Positions 1 to 8,983 of a DNA stretch of 34,989 nucleotides are shown one piece after another. The DNA lies in NCBI GenBank assembly GCA_021324135.1, contig JAJPJO010000551.1:1-34989 (forward strand), in the 5' to 3' direction. The position numbers were made by a program, and so were the translations under genes. The notes under the pieces were generated by a model that worked only from the letters and a program-made list of their open reading frames with translations, was not told where the DNA came from and made no database searches. The DNA comes from Pseudomonadota bacterium. Its GTDB lineage: Bacteria; Cyanobacteriota; Vampirovibrionia; Obscuribacterales; Obscuribacteraceae. How positions within the stretch are numbered: the first letter of the stretch is position 1; every line of letters begins with the position of its first letter.

Positions 1-1073
1 AGGATTTTATTCAACAAGTTGCACCCGTAGCCATTTTATTCGTGGGATTTATTGCCATAGTGGCGGCGCTGTTCCTGGCGATGAACACGGGCAGCAGCCG
101 AAAAAAGGCACCAACGAACGCCCCTGTAGAGCTTGCCTTGTCGAGATGGCAAGCTGGAGAAAAGAGCCGATTTGAGGACTTGTTTATAAAGAGACGGCAG
201 GCCGATTTATCGATCTACGTCAAGGTCAAGCCGGCCATGGGCGGCGTCGAGGACGGCGATCTCAGACTGCTGCAATCCGAGAAAGAAATCGGTGTTCTGA
301 ACCTGCGCAACTCGGCGATCAGCGGCACCGGATTTGCCACCGTGCCCAGTACTATAAAACAGGTGGATGTCAGCGCCTGTCCACTAACTGAGGGCGGTTT
401 GCGGCAAATTGCCCGCATAAGAGGTCTGGAGGAAATCATACTCGAGGATGTCGATGCGCTGTCCGACACGCAACTGTGGCCTCTTAAGGAATGCCGGACG
501 CTACGTCGTGTGTATCTATCCGGTCCGCATTTTACCAATCGAGCCTTCGAGATTCTTCACGACAAAACTCACACGATCGAGATTTGGCCGCGAAGAATGG
601 ATATTAACGAAAAGGGCGCAAAGTATCTGTCCATGGGAAATCAACTGCAGTTCTACGGATGTACCTTTACCGATGAAGCGCTTCAGTCTCTTGGCAGAAA
701 GAAAGAACCGTATTCTTATCTTTCGTTCGGACAGATGCAGTTGTGTGACAGACAGCTTGCCATCATTCGAAAGATCCCAACCGTCAGGCTTGACCTGGAC
801 AAGGTCGAGTTAAGCAAGACTGGCTGGAAGGTTCTGGCCGGCGACAAGCATGTCTTTAAATTCATCTTGCGGAATGCGGACTACTCTCAACAAGAGGCAC
901 GCGCCATTCGGGCTGCATTTCCAGGCTGCCGGGACTTTGATATTTCAAATTCCAAGCGAGAAACGGCTCTGCATGACGATCGCCAGGCGCGGAAGACAAA
1001 GATCAGGAACATATTGGATGAAGCGAGCCGCGAACCCTTGCCGTGGAGTCCCGGCGCCACCATTGAGAAATGA
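1..1073 (+). CDS. Membrane-anchored leucine-rich-repeat-like protein, 5' end outside the window
   Basis: The reading frame is open to the left edge (codons from base 3), so the gene very probably begins upstream. The GTG at 42 is only the first possible start inside the window. Codons before it extend a hydrophobic stretch, roughly VAPVAILFVGFIAIVAALF, which reads as one transmembrane helix. The remaining 320 or so residues look soluble. They contain irregular repeats of about 23-25 residues with leucine-rich-repeat spacing, for example VLNLRNSAISGTGF, QVDVSACPLTEGGL and EIILEDVDALSDTQL, continuing to about residue 260. The tail is basic and unstructured. The likely role is protein or ligand binding at the membrane, but no enzymatic motif is visible. 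It is transcribed away from the glycan genes and followed by a palindrome cluster, so a link to the glycan locus is not supported. The coding call is firm and the function weak. Confidence 0.75.
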   Translation, partial: DFIQQVAPVAILFVGFIAIVAALFLAMNTGSSRKKAPTNAPVELALSRWQAGEKSRFEDLFIKRRQADLSIYVKVKPAMGGVEDGDLRLLQSEKEIGVLNLRNSAISGTGFATVPSTIKQVDVSACPLTEGGLRQIARIRGLEEIILEDVDALSDTQLWPLKECRTLRRVYLSGPHFTNRAFEILHDKTHTIEIWPRRMDINEKGAKYLSMGNQLQFYGCTFTDEALQSLGRKKEPYSYLSFGQMQLCDRQLAIIRKIPTVRLDLDKVELSKTGWKVLAGDKHVFKFILRNADYSQQEARAIRAAFPGCRDFDISNSKRETALHDDRQARKTKIRNILDEASREPLPWSPGATIEK

Positions 1074-1129
1074 TGCGGCTCAAACGCTGAAATCGATGAG
1101 GCGCTCGATTAGGCTCACGCGCAATTTAG

Positions 1130-1247
1130 ACGAGGCCAGAACAGCCACTTTTTGGCCTCGTTGACGAGTCCAATGACACTTATACAGTACGTTTTTCGAC
1201 GCTCTGGCCTCGTGTACGAGGCCAAAAATGACGATTTTTGGCCTCGT
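1130..1247. repeat. Cluster of five TGGCCTCGT / ACGAGGCCA palindromic half-sites
   Basis: The nonamer TGGCCTCGT occurs at 1153-1161, 1205-1213 and 1239-1247, and its reverse complement ACGAGGCCA at 1130-1138 and 1216-1224. Neighbouring copies can pair in several mutually exclusive ways. The strongest is a perfect 14-bp stem, ACGAGGCCAAAAAT at 1216-1229 with its complement at 1234-1247 and a four-base loop GACG. Another is a 9-bp stem at 1205-1224 with a two-base loop. The T-run lies inside the stem rather than after it, so this is not a standard intrinsic terminator on either strand. It fills the gap between the leucine-rich-repeat-like gene and the Uma2-family gene. It may be a small interspersed palindromic element or a regulator binding array. 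Confidence 0.75.
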
Positions 1248-1363
1248 CAAAAACGCTGATTGAGAATGCTAATATGATTTCGGATGAGATTCTGCATCCA
1301 CATTGCAGGTCAAATCGCCGATACGAGCTAGATGCTGGAGAGCCGCAGCAGAGGATTAACCTC

Positions 1364-1993
1364 ATGAGTTTACCGGATCAGAAAATACAATTCATGACGG
1401 TCGAGGAGTATCTCTCTTTCGAGGAGTCCTCTGCTGTTCGCCATGAGTACCTCGATGGCCAGGTTTTTGCCATGTCCGGAACCAGCCTGCGGCATAACAT
1501 AATTGCAGAGAATTTCCATGCCATCCTCAAATCAAATCTGAAAGGCAGTCCTTGCAAGGCCTTTCTGCTTGAAGTCAAAGTCAAGATAGATTCACTAAAC
1601 AGCTTCTACTATCCCGACGTTGTCGTTTCATGCACCCCCATGAATACTGAAGCGATATTTCTTGAGTCGCCCGTTCTCATAGCGGAGATATTGTCTCCCT
1701 CAACCGCAGCCATTGACCGACGAGAGAAGCTGCTCTCATATGGAAGAATCAGCTCGGTGCGCGAATACATAATCATTCATCAGTCCACCAAACGCATTGA
1801 GATTTTTTCGAAGGGGGACGAGCCCCGGTTCTCCGCCTCGGCAGTGTGTCTGAGCGGTTCATTTAGATTACACAGTCTTCCAGGCGCGCCAGTTTCGGTG
1901 GATATAGAAAGTGTTTACGAAGAGGTAGATTGGGATCAGCAAGCGGATGCAGCAGGCATTTTGCGAGAAGATGCCGAAATCTACACCTGGTGA
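1364..1993 (+). CDS. Uma2 family (DUF820-type) putative endonuclease
   Basis: The 209-residue protein has the usual length and layout of the Uma2 family, a PD-(D/E)XK nuclease-like fold common in cyanobacteria and relatives. The opening FMTVEEYLSFEE, the RHEYLDGQVFAMSG block, the YYPDVVV strand with PD at about residues 84-85, the LIAEILSPST strand (Glu at about 108) and a following Lys in RREKLLSYG (about 122) match the catalytic core. The ATG at 1364 is chosen because GAGG lies nine bases upstream and the family normally starts just before the MTVEEYL motif. A longer frame back to a TTG at 1238 would begin inside the palindrome cluster. The biological role of Uma2 proteins is unsettled; many copies per genome and mobile-element links are known for the family. 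It converges on the neighbouring minus-strand glycosyltransferase with a 50-base gap that holds no clear terminator. Confidence 0.85.
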   Translation: MSLPDQKIQFMTVEEYLSFEESSAVRHEYLDGQVFAMSGTSLRHNIIAENFHAILKSNLKGSPCKAFLLEVKVKIDSLNSFYYPDVVVSCTPMNTEAIFLESPVLIAEILSPSTAAIDRREKLLSYGRISSVREYIIIHQSTKRIEIFSKGDEPRFSASAVCLSGSFRLHSLPGAPVSVDIESVYEEVDWDQQADAAGILREDAEIYTW

Positions 1994-2043
1994 TCGGCTC
2001 GGCGCGATCGCCGGTATGTGCCACTACCCATAATACCGCCAGA

Positions 2044-4506
2044 CTAATAGATGCGTATGGTCTGGTTTACAAAAGTGGGTAAACGTTTGTCTGCAGTTCG
2101 ACCGGTATCGGCTGCATTCGGCGCAGCCTTGGCCTTTTGTGCATTCGACTCAGCCTTAGCTTTTTGTCCAGGCTCGAAACCGAGCATGAGGTAAGCTCGA
2201 TAACAACCCTTTAGCGCCGTGCATTTGTCGATGACATCGACCGGTCCGCTCTTGTCCTTGTCCTGGAGCCACGATCGAGAATTTGTTTCCACCCACTCCG
2301 GGCCGCATTTTTCCAGTACTCGTCCCTCGAGCGCATCCAGTGAATATTGCAGCTTTCCGACCGTGAAATAAGTTAGCGATGGCAATCGGCGGCCAACAAG
2401 AGGATTGGGGAAGTCTCCGTAGATTGTGATCTCGGAATTCAATGCTGGTTTGATTGCAATCTTGTTGATACCGCTCATGTTCAGATAAGTTAGCGGAACG
2501 GGCAGAACTCGCCACTGCCTGATCTGGTTGAATTGATCACCCCGCTTCTCAACCATGAGGTGCATGATGTACAGCTTTGTTTGCTGGTACTGATACGATG
2601 TCGGGACATCATAGATTGACAATGGTTTTGCTTGAAGCGGATGTCCGTTCACTTCAAACAAGGCATTGTCTAGGGACTTGTCTGAATCGATCAGCAAGGC
2701 GGCCCAACCCGGCTCCGTCCCCGATGTAGAAGTAGTTGAATCGAGAGATATCGCTCGGCACGCTGCCTGTGCGCCATGCAGTTTGCAGCTCCATTCCGTC
2801 GAGAACTCACTGCAATTTCCAATCAGAACAAACGCTGCAATTGCGGCAAGGCTGATGGTTGCTATATTTAAAGCCATCAAAGACCCGGGGGCTCCAGTTG
2901 ATTCTCCAGACTGCTCGTTCACCGGAAGACCTTTCAGAACGCGCCAGTTGGTGAATAGAATCCAGCCAATCAGCAGAGCTTGCGCAACCACCAGAATGGC
3001 GACTGCTGAGGCGAAGCTTCCGGTCAGGTCATATAGTTGTGGCAGACAATTGTGATGCCACAGGAAAAGCAGTGCAATCACAGGTGGTGCAGTCATCAAG
3101 CATGCGCCCCAAAAGTTCTTGCCTGAAATCTTCTTCAAATAAAATGCGGACAGGAGCATCAGAAATGGCATAGCTGAAAGGGCATATCGCGGCAGCGCTT
3201 CAAATGGAATAAACGCCATATGCGCAATCACTATCAGGATGCTGCTCGACGCTATGAACATCGGAACGGTCCGTTCTGCAGCCGCGCTTCTAAAAGAGAA
3301 ACGAAATTCGGCACAAGCAGCCAAGATACCAAGGACTCCCAACAAGCACACAAGCTGGTGAAAAAGGGTCATGGCGGTCGTATTCAACCCGAAGATGTGC
3401 TTGTGGTAGTCGAGCCATGGCTCACCCCAGAGACGATTGACCTTCCTCAGCATTAGCGCGCCAAAATTGATTGGATCATCTTTTACCGCCTTAGCAATTA
3501 TCGCGAGCGGTTTCCTCGTATGACTGTCGACTGTAAATGGAGTGACCGGCATGGTCTGCCAGCCGCCAGACAAAGTATCGCAGCCCAGTGCCAGGTTCCA
3601 ACTCGGCATGCGCTTCGGCAGAAGTTCAGCCGTGCCGGTCAGCACTTTGCTAGTCACCATCCATGGTATCAAAGCGGAAAGTACTCCGACCAGCGCGAAC
3701 AGTCGGATCTTCCAGCCCTTGCCCCTGGTAGAGCCTTCGCCCGAGCCGCAATTGAAGCCGAACAGGGTTAAGCAGCCAATCACAAAGGCTGTGGGGAGAA
3801 GCGCCGAGCGCACGAGTAAGAGCCAGCCGGTACAGAATCCAAAAGCCGCTGCCCAATAGGGTGCGCGCTTATTTGTAGCCCCCAGCAAGCACGAGCCGAG
3901 CCATACAAGAAGCACGGTTGTGAACACTGAAAGATTCTCGGCGAAGAGAAGGCATGAAGAGGTGATTGTGCCTGGATAAAACGCCCAACAGAGCCCCGTT
4001 GTTAATCCGAAGAACCTGCTTCTCGTCAGCTTGCTCGACCACCCGGCAATTACAGCTGTAACGAACGCCTGCAGAATCGCCTGTGCTACGAATATAGGCA
4101 AAGGATCTTGAGGGGATGGAAGTTTTCCGAGCAGCGCGTATACCGATGCGATAAACAAAGGAACGGCCGGACCGTTTATGACAATGGCCGAACCGAAATC
4201 GTTCCTGCTGAAATCAAGCTGATGCGACTGCAAAATAACTTCTGCCAGACGCTGCCCGGTTTGGAAATAGAATTCGGAGTCTTGAACGATGCGCGATCCT
4301 GGATCGTGGGCAAAAATATGCAGAAGTGAAACGGTCAGGGAGACGAAAAAGCAGATTGCCGGAGCTAGCCACCAAATGCGGTGCTCCTGGAGAGTACCGC
4401 TCTGCGATTTGAGATCATGCGGACCGGCGCTCGAGCGGGCTTTGGAGCCCTGCGATGTCGCAGAGTCAGTCTCGCCGTTCAATTTGTTATCTAACAGATT
4501 CACCAT
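2044..4506 (-). CDS. GT-C fold integral membrane glycosyltransferase with C-terminal beta-sandwich-like domain
   Basis: This 820-residue protein begins with about 43 cytosolic residues and then many hydrophobic helices to about residue 575. The first extracytoplasmic loop carries an acidic pair region (RIVQDSEFYFQTG, Asp76), the position of the catalytic aspartate in polyprenyl-phosphate-dependent GT-C enzymes such as the ArnT and PMT families. After the last helices comes a soluble region, about 600-775, with the blocks NGHPL, IRQWRVLPVP, NMSGINKIAI, EITIYG, RRLPSLTYF and LDALEGRV. All of these recur in the plus-strand protein at 10796-13468. The tail has a short repeat (QKAKAESNA, QKAKAAPNA). 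Its start lies 21 bases after the stop of the SGNH hydrolase gene, so the two probably form an operon. It likely transfers a sugar from a lipid carrier to a glycan or protein outside the cytoplasmic membrane. Donor and acceptor cannot be told. Confidence 0.8.
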   Translation of the reverse strand: MVNLLDNKLNGETDSATSQGSKARSSAGPHDLKSQSGTLQEHRIWWLAPAICFFVSLTVSLLHIFAHDPGSRIVQDSEFYFQTGQRLAEVILQSHQLDFSRNDFGSAIVINGPAVPLFIASVYALLGKLPSPQDPLPIFVAQAILQAFVTAVIAGWSSKLTRSRFFGLTTGLCWAFYPGTITSSCLLFAENLSVFTTVLLVWLGSCLLGATNKRAPYWAAAFGFCTGWLLLVRSALLPTAFVIGCLTLFGFNCGSGEGSTRGKGWKIRLFALVGVLSALIPWMVTSKVLTGTAELLPKRMPSWNLALGCDTLSGGWQTMPVTPFTVDSHTRKPLAIIAKAVKDDPINFGALMLRKVNRLWGEPWLDYHKHIFGLNTTAMTLFHQLVCLLGVLGILAACAEFRFSFRSAAAERTVPMFIASSSILIVIAHMAFIPFEALPRYALSAMPFLMLLSAFYLKKISGKNFWGACLMTAPPVIALLFLWHHNCLPQLYDLTGSFASAVAILVVAQALLIGWILFTNWRVLKGLPVNEQSGESTGAPGSLMALNIATISLAAIAAFVLIGNCSEFSTEWSCKLHGAQAACRAISLDSTTSTSGTEPGWAALLIDSDKSLDNALFEVNGHPLQAKPLSIYDVPTSYQYQQTKLYIMHLMVEKRGDQFNQIRQWRVLPVPLTYLNMSGINKIAIKPALNSEITIYGDFPNPLVGRRLPSLTYFTVGKLQYSLDALEGRVLEKCGPEWVETNSRSWLQDKDKSGPVDVIDKCTALKGCYRAYLMLGFEPGQKAKAESNAQKAKAAPNAADTGRTADKRLPTFVNQTIRIY

Positions 4507-4527
4507 ATTAAGGATCTTTGTGCATAG

Positions 4528-6051
4528 TCATTGGGTACTTCTTGGCACTACATTTAATACCAGGTGCCGGCTGTTTCCGGATTTAAACGAAGCGGCAAGC
4601 ATGATGGAATTTACGGGCGGGGTCTCGTCGGGCACCTCCCAGGTTGCATGATCTGTCACCTGCCGCCCCAGATGCTTGATGATGCCATTGTCAAAGCCCA
4701 GTTGCGGATCGACAGTGGTGAGATGCAGAGAACCGGCTTGCAGCGAGGGACCAGAGAGATCAATAGTCTTTATGTATACGGGCGTCTCAAAATTGACTTG
4801 CACAAACGGCTCCCTCAAAGGCATCTTCAACAGGAGCGACGGGTCCGGATAATCGAACTCCATACTCGTCCCTTTGAGAGTTCCACAAGCAAAGATAGGC
4901 AATACGTCGTTTATCCTTGCTGCTTGAGCTCTGGCGAAGGCACCCGCGCGCTCCACGGGTTCTCTTTCTCCGAGCACGCTACGATAATTCTTTTCCAAAA
5001 AATCGGCCACGCCGGCAGCGTAAAACTGGGTCACCGCTGCGCTCGGGTGCGCGTTCGCCGGACTTATATGCAGGAAAGCCGCACGCCGACAGGCCAGAAA
5101 AGGATTCGATCGCAATGCGACCGGAAAGACTTCCTGATGCCATTTCACGATCTCAGGCGCCAAATCGAGGAAGGGCACCCCTTCCTGTTCAAAGAGAGAT
5201 TGAGCCGGCCGGAAGCATGACTCATAGAATTCGACATCAGGCGTCTCGGGCAAGGCGACAACTATTCCTTTAGTCTTTGATTGCCTCAAAAACTCACTCA
5301 TCGCTGAAGCCGTTTTTGAAAATCTGTTCCAGTTCTCGCCGTGCAATAGTTGCAATTCCCACACCTCGTCCTTCGCTCTCTTGCTCGCGGTGGGCTCGGC
5401 AAAAACGTCGAACAGTGAATTGCTGCGCGAGAAGATCTGCCTTTGTAAATAAATGGCCAGATTGGGCAATGCCCGGGCAAGCGCGTCAGTGTGAATCTCA
5501 TTGGCTGCGTTTTTCGCGGAGTCGAAGGATTGCCGAACGACGCCTTCATCAGGATCGTTTTCCGTGTATCCCCAGATGATCAAATCCGGTTTCAAATCAG
5601 CCACAAGCTTCCGAGCCGCGCTCAGCTCCTGCGAGGTTGAGAAGCCGGGATAGCCCGCGCCCAACACTTCCACGTCTTTGTAGCCGCGGCGGATCAGCTC
5701 GCGAGACAGTTGCCGCCACCAGATGTCGTTTACGTTTCTATATCCATCACCCCAAACGAATGAATCGCCCATGACCAGAATGCGTGGACCGGTACGGGGC
5801 TCGCGCGGCTTGATCAGGTGATTCCTGAACAGCGGCGCGTCCTTTGAAGCCCAGTTTCTCAGGCAGCTCAACTTGAATAGCTTCTTCTCATCATCGGACC
5901 AGGCGCGCCCCCAGAAGACGCCTTTGCTCTCCATGAGTGGAAAAACGACGCGGTCGAGACAGATCGGGGCGAGCAAAACCGCCACGACGCTTGCAGGCAC
6001 AAGAGTTTTGCCCACGCCTTTCTTCAGATTAGAAAAGAACCATGCGGTCAT
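4528..6051 (-). CDS. Membrane-anchored SGNH/GDSL-family hydrolase or acyltransferase
   Basis: The 507-residue product has an N-terminal membrane anchor at about residues 15-38. An SGNH core follows. Block I is RILVMGDSFVWGDG with the nucleophile in GDS (95-97), block II has Gly in GAGYPGFS (131-138), and block III has Asn in GYTEND (161-166). The C-terminal His motif is SPANAHPS (330-337), where Asn or Ala occupies the place of the usual Asp partner. A C-terminal region (about 385-505) contains FETPVYIKTIDL and looks like a discoidin-type beta sandwich that could bind glycan. SGNH enzymes remove or transfer acyl groups, often acetyl on polysaccharides. It is the first gene of a two-gene minus-strand unit with the GT-C protein and is divergent from cysD. 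The start ATG has no strong Shine-Dalgarno sequence. Confidence 0.82.
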   Translation of the reverse strand: MTAWFFSNLKKGVGKTLVPASVVAVLLAPICLDRVVFPLMESKGVFWGRAWSDDEKKLFKLSCLRNWASKDAPLFRNHLIKPREPRTGPRILVMGDSFVWGDGYRNVNDIWWRQLSRELIRRGYKDVEVLGAGYPGFSTSQELSAARKLVADLKPDLIIWGYTENDPDEGVVRQSFDSAKNAANEIHTDALARALPNLAIYLQRQIFSRSNSLFDVFAEPTASKRAKDEVWELQLLHGENWNRFSKTASAMSEFLRQSKTKGIVVALPETPDVEFYESCFRPAQSLFEQEGVPFLDLAPEIVKWHQEVFPVALRSNPFLACRRAAFLHISPANAHPSAAVTQFYAAGVADFLEKNYRSVLGEREPVERAGAFARAQAARINDVLPIFACGTLKGTSMEFDYPDPSLLLKMPLREPFVQVNFETPVYIKTIDLSGPSLQAGSLHLTTVDPQLGFDNGIIKHLGRQVTDHATWEVPDETPPVNSIMLAASFKSGNSRHLVLNVVPRSTQ

Positions 6052-6207
6052 GCGTTTATCATCGAAAAAGAGACCAGAATCGACCTCCCGACAACCATAT
6101 TAGTTAGGAATACCTTGCTAAACCTGAATCTGGAGTAATGAAATTTCGAGGTTCAGCGGTTAACTTACAGTCATCAACCTTGGAAACCTTCCTAAGCAAA
6201 GCAACCA
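6052..6207. promoter_or_regulatory. Divergent intergenic region between the SGNH gene and cysD
   Basis: These 156 bases separate two divergently transcribed units and should hold both promoters. On the plus strand TTGCTA (6115-6120) and TAATGA (6136-6141) are separated by only 15 bases, a poor match to a sigma-70 promoter. I see no strong operator, riboswitch or hairpin. cysD also lacks a clear Shine-Dalgarno sequence before its ATG at 6208. Confidence 0.35.
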
Positions 6208-7008
6208 ATGGACACCCTGCAGCACCTGGAGAATGAGAGCGTTTTCATCATTCGAGAGGCATTTAGCAAGAATAAGAAACTTGCCCTTCTCTGGTCGATG
6301 GGCAAAGACTCGACCGTTCTCATGCACTTGCTGCGCAAAGCGTTCCTCTCGCACCTGCCACTGCCTGTGGTGCACATTGACACTTCCTATAAGATACCCG
6401 AGATGATTCGGTGGCGCGATGATTATGCCAAACGGCACGGGCTCAAGCTCATCGTTGGAACCAATCATGAAGCCTTAGCTGACGGAATGTCGCCCGAGAA
6501 AGGCAGGCTCGTTTGCTGTGGCGCATTGAAGACACAACAATTGATGCGCACAGTGAAAGAGCATGATATCGCCGGCCTGTTCCTGGGCATACGCGGCGAC
6601 GAAGAAGGCTCCCGCGGCAAGGAGCGTGTCGTCTCGCCTCGCTTTGACGATGCTGCATGGCAGTACAAGAACCAGCCTGCTGAAATCTGGCACTATTACA
6701 ATCTCCACATGCCGGCTGACGTTCATCTCAGAATTCATCCACTATTGCGTTGGACCGAGCTCGATGTCTGGAGATACATTGCTCGCGAAAAACTGGAGGT
6801 GCTGCCGCTCTACTTTGCCAGGGACGGCAAACGCTATCGTTCGCTCGGCTGCTATCCCTGTACCGGTTCCATCGCATCGACGGCCGGCTCGGTCGAGGAA
6901 ATTATTGCCGAGCTTGAGTCATCGCCAGGCGGCGAGCGGGCTGGACGCGAGCAAGACAAAGCGGAGCAATATGCCATGCAGAAGTTGCGCAAGAACGGAT
7001 ACATGTGA
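6208..7008 (+). CDS. cysD: Sulfate adenylyltransferase small subunit CysD
   Basis: CysD forms adenosine 5'-phosphosulfate from sulfate and ATP in the cytosol, with the reaction driven by GTP hydrolysis in its partner CysN. The 266-residue protein has the N-type ATP pyrophosphatase PP-loop SMGKDST (30-36), the VHIDTSYKIPEM segment (about 55-66), GIRGDEEGSRGKER (127-140) and the conserved GCYPCTGS near 214-221. It is somewhat shorter than the E. coli enzyme of about 300 residues, with the loss mainly at the termini. Its TGA at 7006-7008 overlaps the possible GTG start of cysNC, so the two are translationally coupled. It sits among glycan genes rather than next to reductase genes of cysteine synthesis. 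That context favours sulfate activation for sulfation over assimilation, but no sulfotransferase is seen in the window. Confidence 0.93.
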   Translation: MDTLQHLENESVFIIREAFSKNKKLALLWSMGKDSTVLMHLLRKAFLSHLPLPVVHIDTSYKIPEMIRWRDDYAKRHGLKLIVGTNHEALADGMSPEKGRLVCCGALKTQQLMRTVKEHDIAGLFLGIRGDEEGSRGKERVVSPRFDDAAWQYKNQPAEIWHYYNLHMPADVHLRIHPLLRWTELDVWRYIAREKLEVLPLYFARDGKRYRSLGCYPCTGSIASTAGSVEEIIAELESSPGGERAGREQDKAEQYAMQKLRKNGYM

Positions 7009-8957
7009 GAATGAACCGAGCAGACACAGATATTTTCCGCATCGTCGTTGTTGGTCATGTCGACCACGGCAAGTCGACGTTGCTCGGCAGAATTTTGCTC
7101 GATGCCGGTCGGCTTCCGGCAGAGAAAACCGACGCGGTTATGAAAACTTGCCGAATCAAGGGCATCGACTTTCAGCCCGCTTTTCTCCTGGATGCCTTTC
7201 AGGAGGAACAGGATCAAGGTATCAGCATTGATACCACATCAATCGATCTCGAATTGAACGGTAAGCGACTTGTGCTCATTGATGCGCCTGGCCATATCGA
7301 ATTCCTGAAGAACATGACTGCAGCAGCTTCACGCGCCGATATCGGCATGTTGGTTGTGGACGCTGAGGAGGGCGTTCAAGCGCAAACCTTACGCCATCTC
7401 CAAATACTGGCTATCCTTGGGGTATCGGAAATAGTGATCGCGGTCAACAAAATCGACAAGATCAACTACGACGAGAACACGTTTAACTCCCTGCGAAAGA
7501 ATATGGAAGAAACGGTCGGCGCTGAAGGCTTGCTATGCCGCGCATTCATCCCGCTCTCTGCTCTGCATGGCGACAATATCAGCGAGTCGAGTCCGCATAC
7601 ACCATGGTACAAAGGCGAACCATTATTACCGATCTTGTCCAAGTTCGAACCGGAGCTGATCGATTTTTCTTGCTATGCAGGAGAGATCGATGACAGCCAA
7701 CCGTTCAGAATGGTGCTACAAGATGTGTACAAGTTCGGTGAGAAGCGCTATTTCGCTGGTCGGGTAATTTCAGGTCAAATCAAGCCGGGATCGGAGATTT
7801 TCTTTACACCTTCAGGAAAAATTTCGAGCATCAGCTCTATCGAGGTATATCCTCAAGGACAGGTTTCAATCGCCAAACAAGGTGATTCAGTGGCGCTATG
7901 CCTGGCAGAGCAAGTCTTCGTCGAGCGCGGTGAAGTCATCTCTTCGCGAGACAACGTACCGGAAGTCGACACGCACTTTGAAGCGAAGCTGATTTGGCTT
8001 TCGGCAACAGCACCCCAACCAGACGCCGAGTATCTGCTAAAAATCGGAACCCAGGAAACCGGCTGCAGACTCGTTCCAATCGATCACCTCGATCCAGGTG
8101 ATAATCACCTCGATCGGCGCAATGCTAATGATCTGGAGGGCAGCACCAGATATGGTATCGGTATAGGCGATGTAATTAGAGTGATCGTACATGCCAAGCG
8201 ACCAGTTGCGTTTGACAGAAAGATGCGACGAACCAGCTTGAGCAAGTTCGTCATATGCACTCCACATGACACTGTGGCTACAGGAGTCATCGAAGTTCAT
8301 GCCGCGCTAACCAGCGCCTTTGAAAAGAATGCCAGATTAGTCGCTAAAGAAAGCGGTTACATGAGCAGAGCGCAGCGAGAGAAGGAAGGCGGTCATAAAG
8401 GTGCCGTCTTATGGTTGACCGGTCTGTCCGGGTCCGGCAAAAGCACATTGGCAAAAGCTCTCGAGCAATATTTATTTCAACGAAAATATAAGGTGGTGGT
8501 TCTGGACGGAGACAATTTGCGCACTGGTCTTTGTGCCGATCTGAGTTTCTCTCCTGAGGATCGCTCCGAGAACATTCGCAGGATTGCGCATGTGGCCAAG
8601 CTTTTCTTAGATTGCGGTTTCCTCACCATCGTCGCATGCATTTCTCCCTATGAGCAAGATCGTCGAGCTGCACGAGAAGCTATAGGCGCTCTCGACTTTC
8701 ATGAGATCTTTCTCTTCTGTCCCCTGGAGGTGTGCCAGAGCCGCGACCCCAAAGGTTTATACGCCAAAGAGGCCAGTGGCGAGGTCCGCGATCTAACCGG
8801 CGTCTCCTCCCCTTATCAGCCCCCGGTTCACCCACAACTGCGCCTGGACTCGAGCAAGATGACAGTCGAAGAAGAAGTACGGCTCGTCATAAATCTATTG
8901 AGCACATACTCCTACGTCAATCCGATGGTTTATACTGCAACAGGCATTGATGCCTGA
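7005..8957 (+). CDS. cysNC: Bifunctional CysN-CysC: GTPase subunit of sulfate adenylyltransferase fused to adenylylsulfate kinase
   Basis: The 650-residue protein joins two enzymes. Residues about 10-440 are an EF-Tu-like GTPase with G1 GHVDHGKST (17-25), G3 DAPGH (93-97) and G4 NKID (148-151), then beta-barrel domains; this half supports CysD. Residues about 460-650 are adenylylsulfate kinase with P-loop GLSGSGKST (473-481), DGDNLR (501-506) and SPEDRSENIRR, which phosphorylates adenylylsulfate to PAPS. This is the NodQ-type arrangement. The switch segment reads EEQDQGISIDTTSIDL, somewhat unlike the usual DVAYRYF version. A GTG at 7005 overlaps the cysD stop and an in-frame ATG lies at 7011. 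Neither has a decisive ribosome binding site, and the difference is two residues. With CysD it gives a complete PAPS supply module. Confidence 0.92.
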   Translation: MRMNRADTDIFRIVVVGHVDHGKSTLLGRILLDAGRLPAEKTDAVMKTCRIKGIDFQPAFLLDAFQEEQDQGISIDTTSIDLELNGKRLVLIDAPGHIEFLKNMTAAASRADIGMLVVDAEEGVQAQTLRHLQILAILGVSEIVIAVNKIDKINYDENTFNSLRKNMEETVGAEGLLCRAFIPLSALHGDNISESSPHTPWYKGEPLLPILSKFEPELIDFSCYAGEIDDSQPFRMVLQDVYKFGEKRYFAGRVISGQIKPGSEIFFTPSGKISSISSIEVYPQGQVSIAKQGDSVALCLAEQVFVERGEVISSRDNVPEVDTHFEAKLIWLSATAPQPDAEYLLKIGTQETGCRLVPIDHLDPGDNHLDRRNANDLEGSTRYGIGIGDVIRVIVHAKRPVAFDRKMRRTSLSKFVICTPHDTVATGVIEVHAALTSAFEKNARLVAKESGYMSRAQREKEGGHKGAVLWLTGLSGSGKSTLAKALEQYLFQRKYKVVVLDGDNLRTGLCADLSFSPEDRSENIRRIAHVAKLFLDCGFLTIVACISPYEQDRRAAREAIGALDFHEIFLFCPLEVCQSRDPKGLYAKEASGEVRDLTGVSSPYQPPVHPQLRLDSSKMTVEEEVRLVINLLSTYSYVNPMVYTATGIDA

Positions 8958-8983
8958 TCTTCGTCAGCAACTCGAGTTGGGAA

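Noticed and set aside
1205-1247. Intrinsic terminator downstream of the leucine-rich-repeat-like gene
   Set aside because: The hairpins are strong, but the T-run is inside the stem and no T-tract follows the 3' arm on either strand.
1238-1363. Longer Uma2 protein starting at TTG 1238
   Set aside because: The extra 42 residues begin inside the palindrome array and have no family match, while ATG 1364 has a GAGG site at good distance.
2004-2011. HIP1 octamer GCGATCGC as a cyanobacterial signature
   Set aside because: I found only one other copy (19621-19628). Two in 35 kb is near the chance level, whereas HIP1-bearing genomes have many more.
4564-5220. 218-codon plus-strand open frame
   Set aside because: It is antisense to the SGNH hydrolase, whose conserved blocks fix the coding strand.
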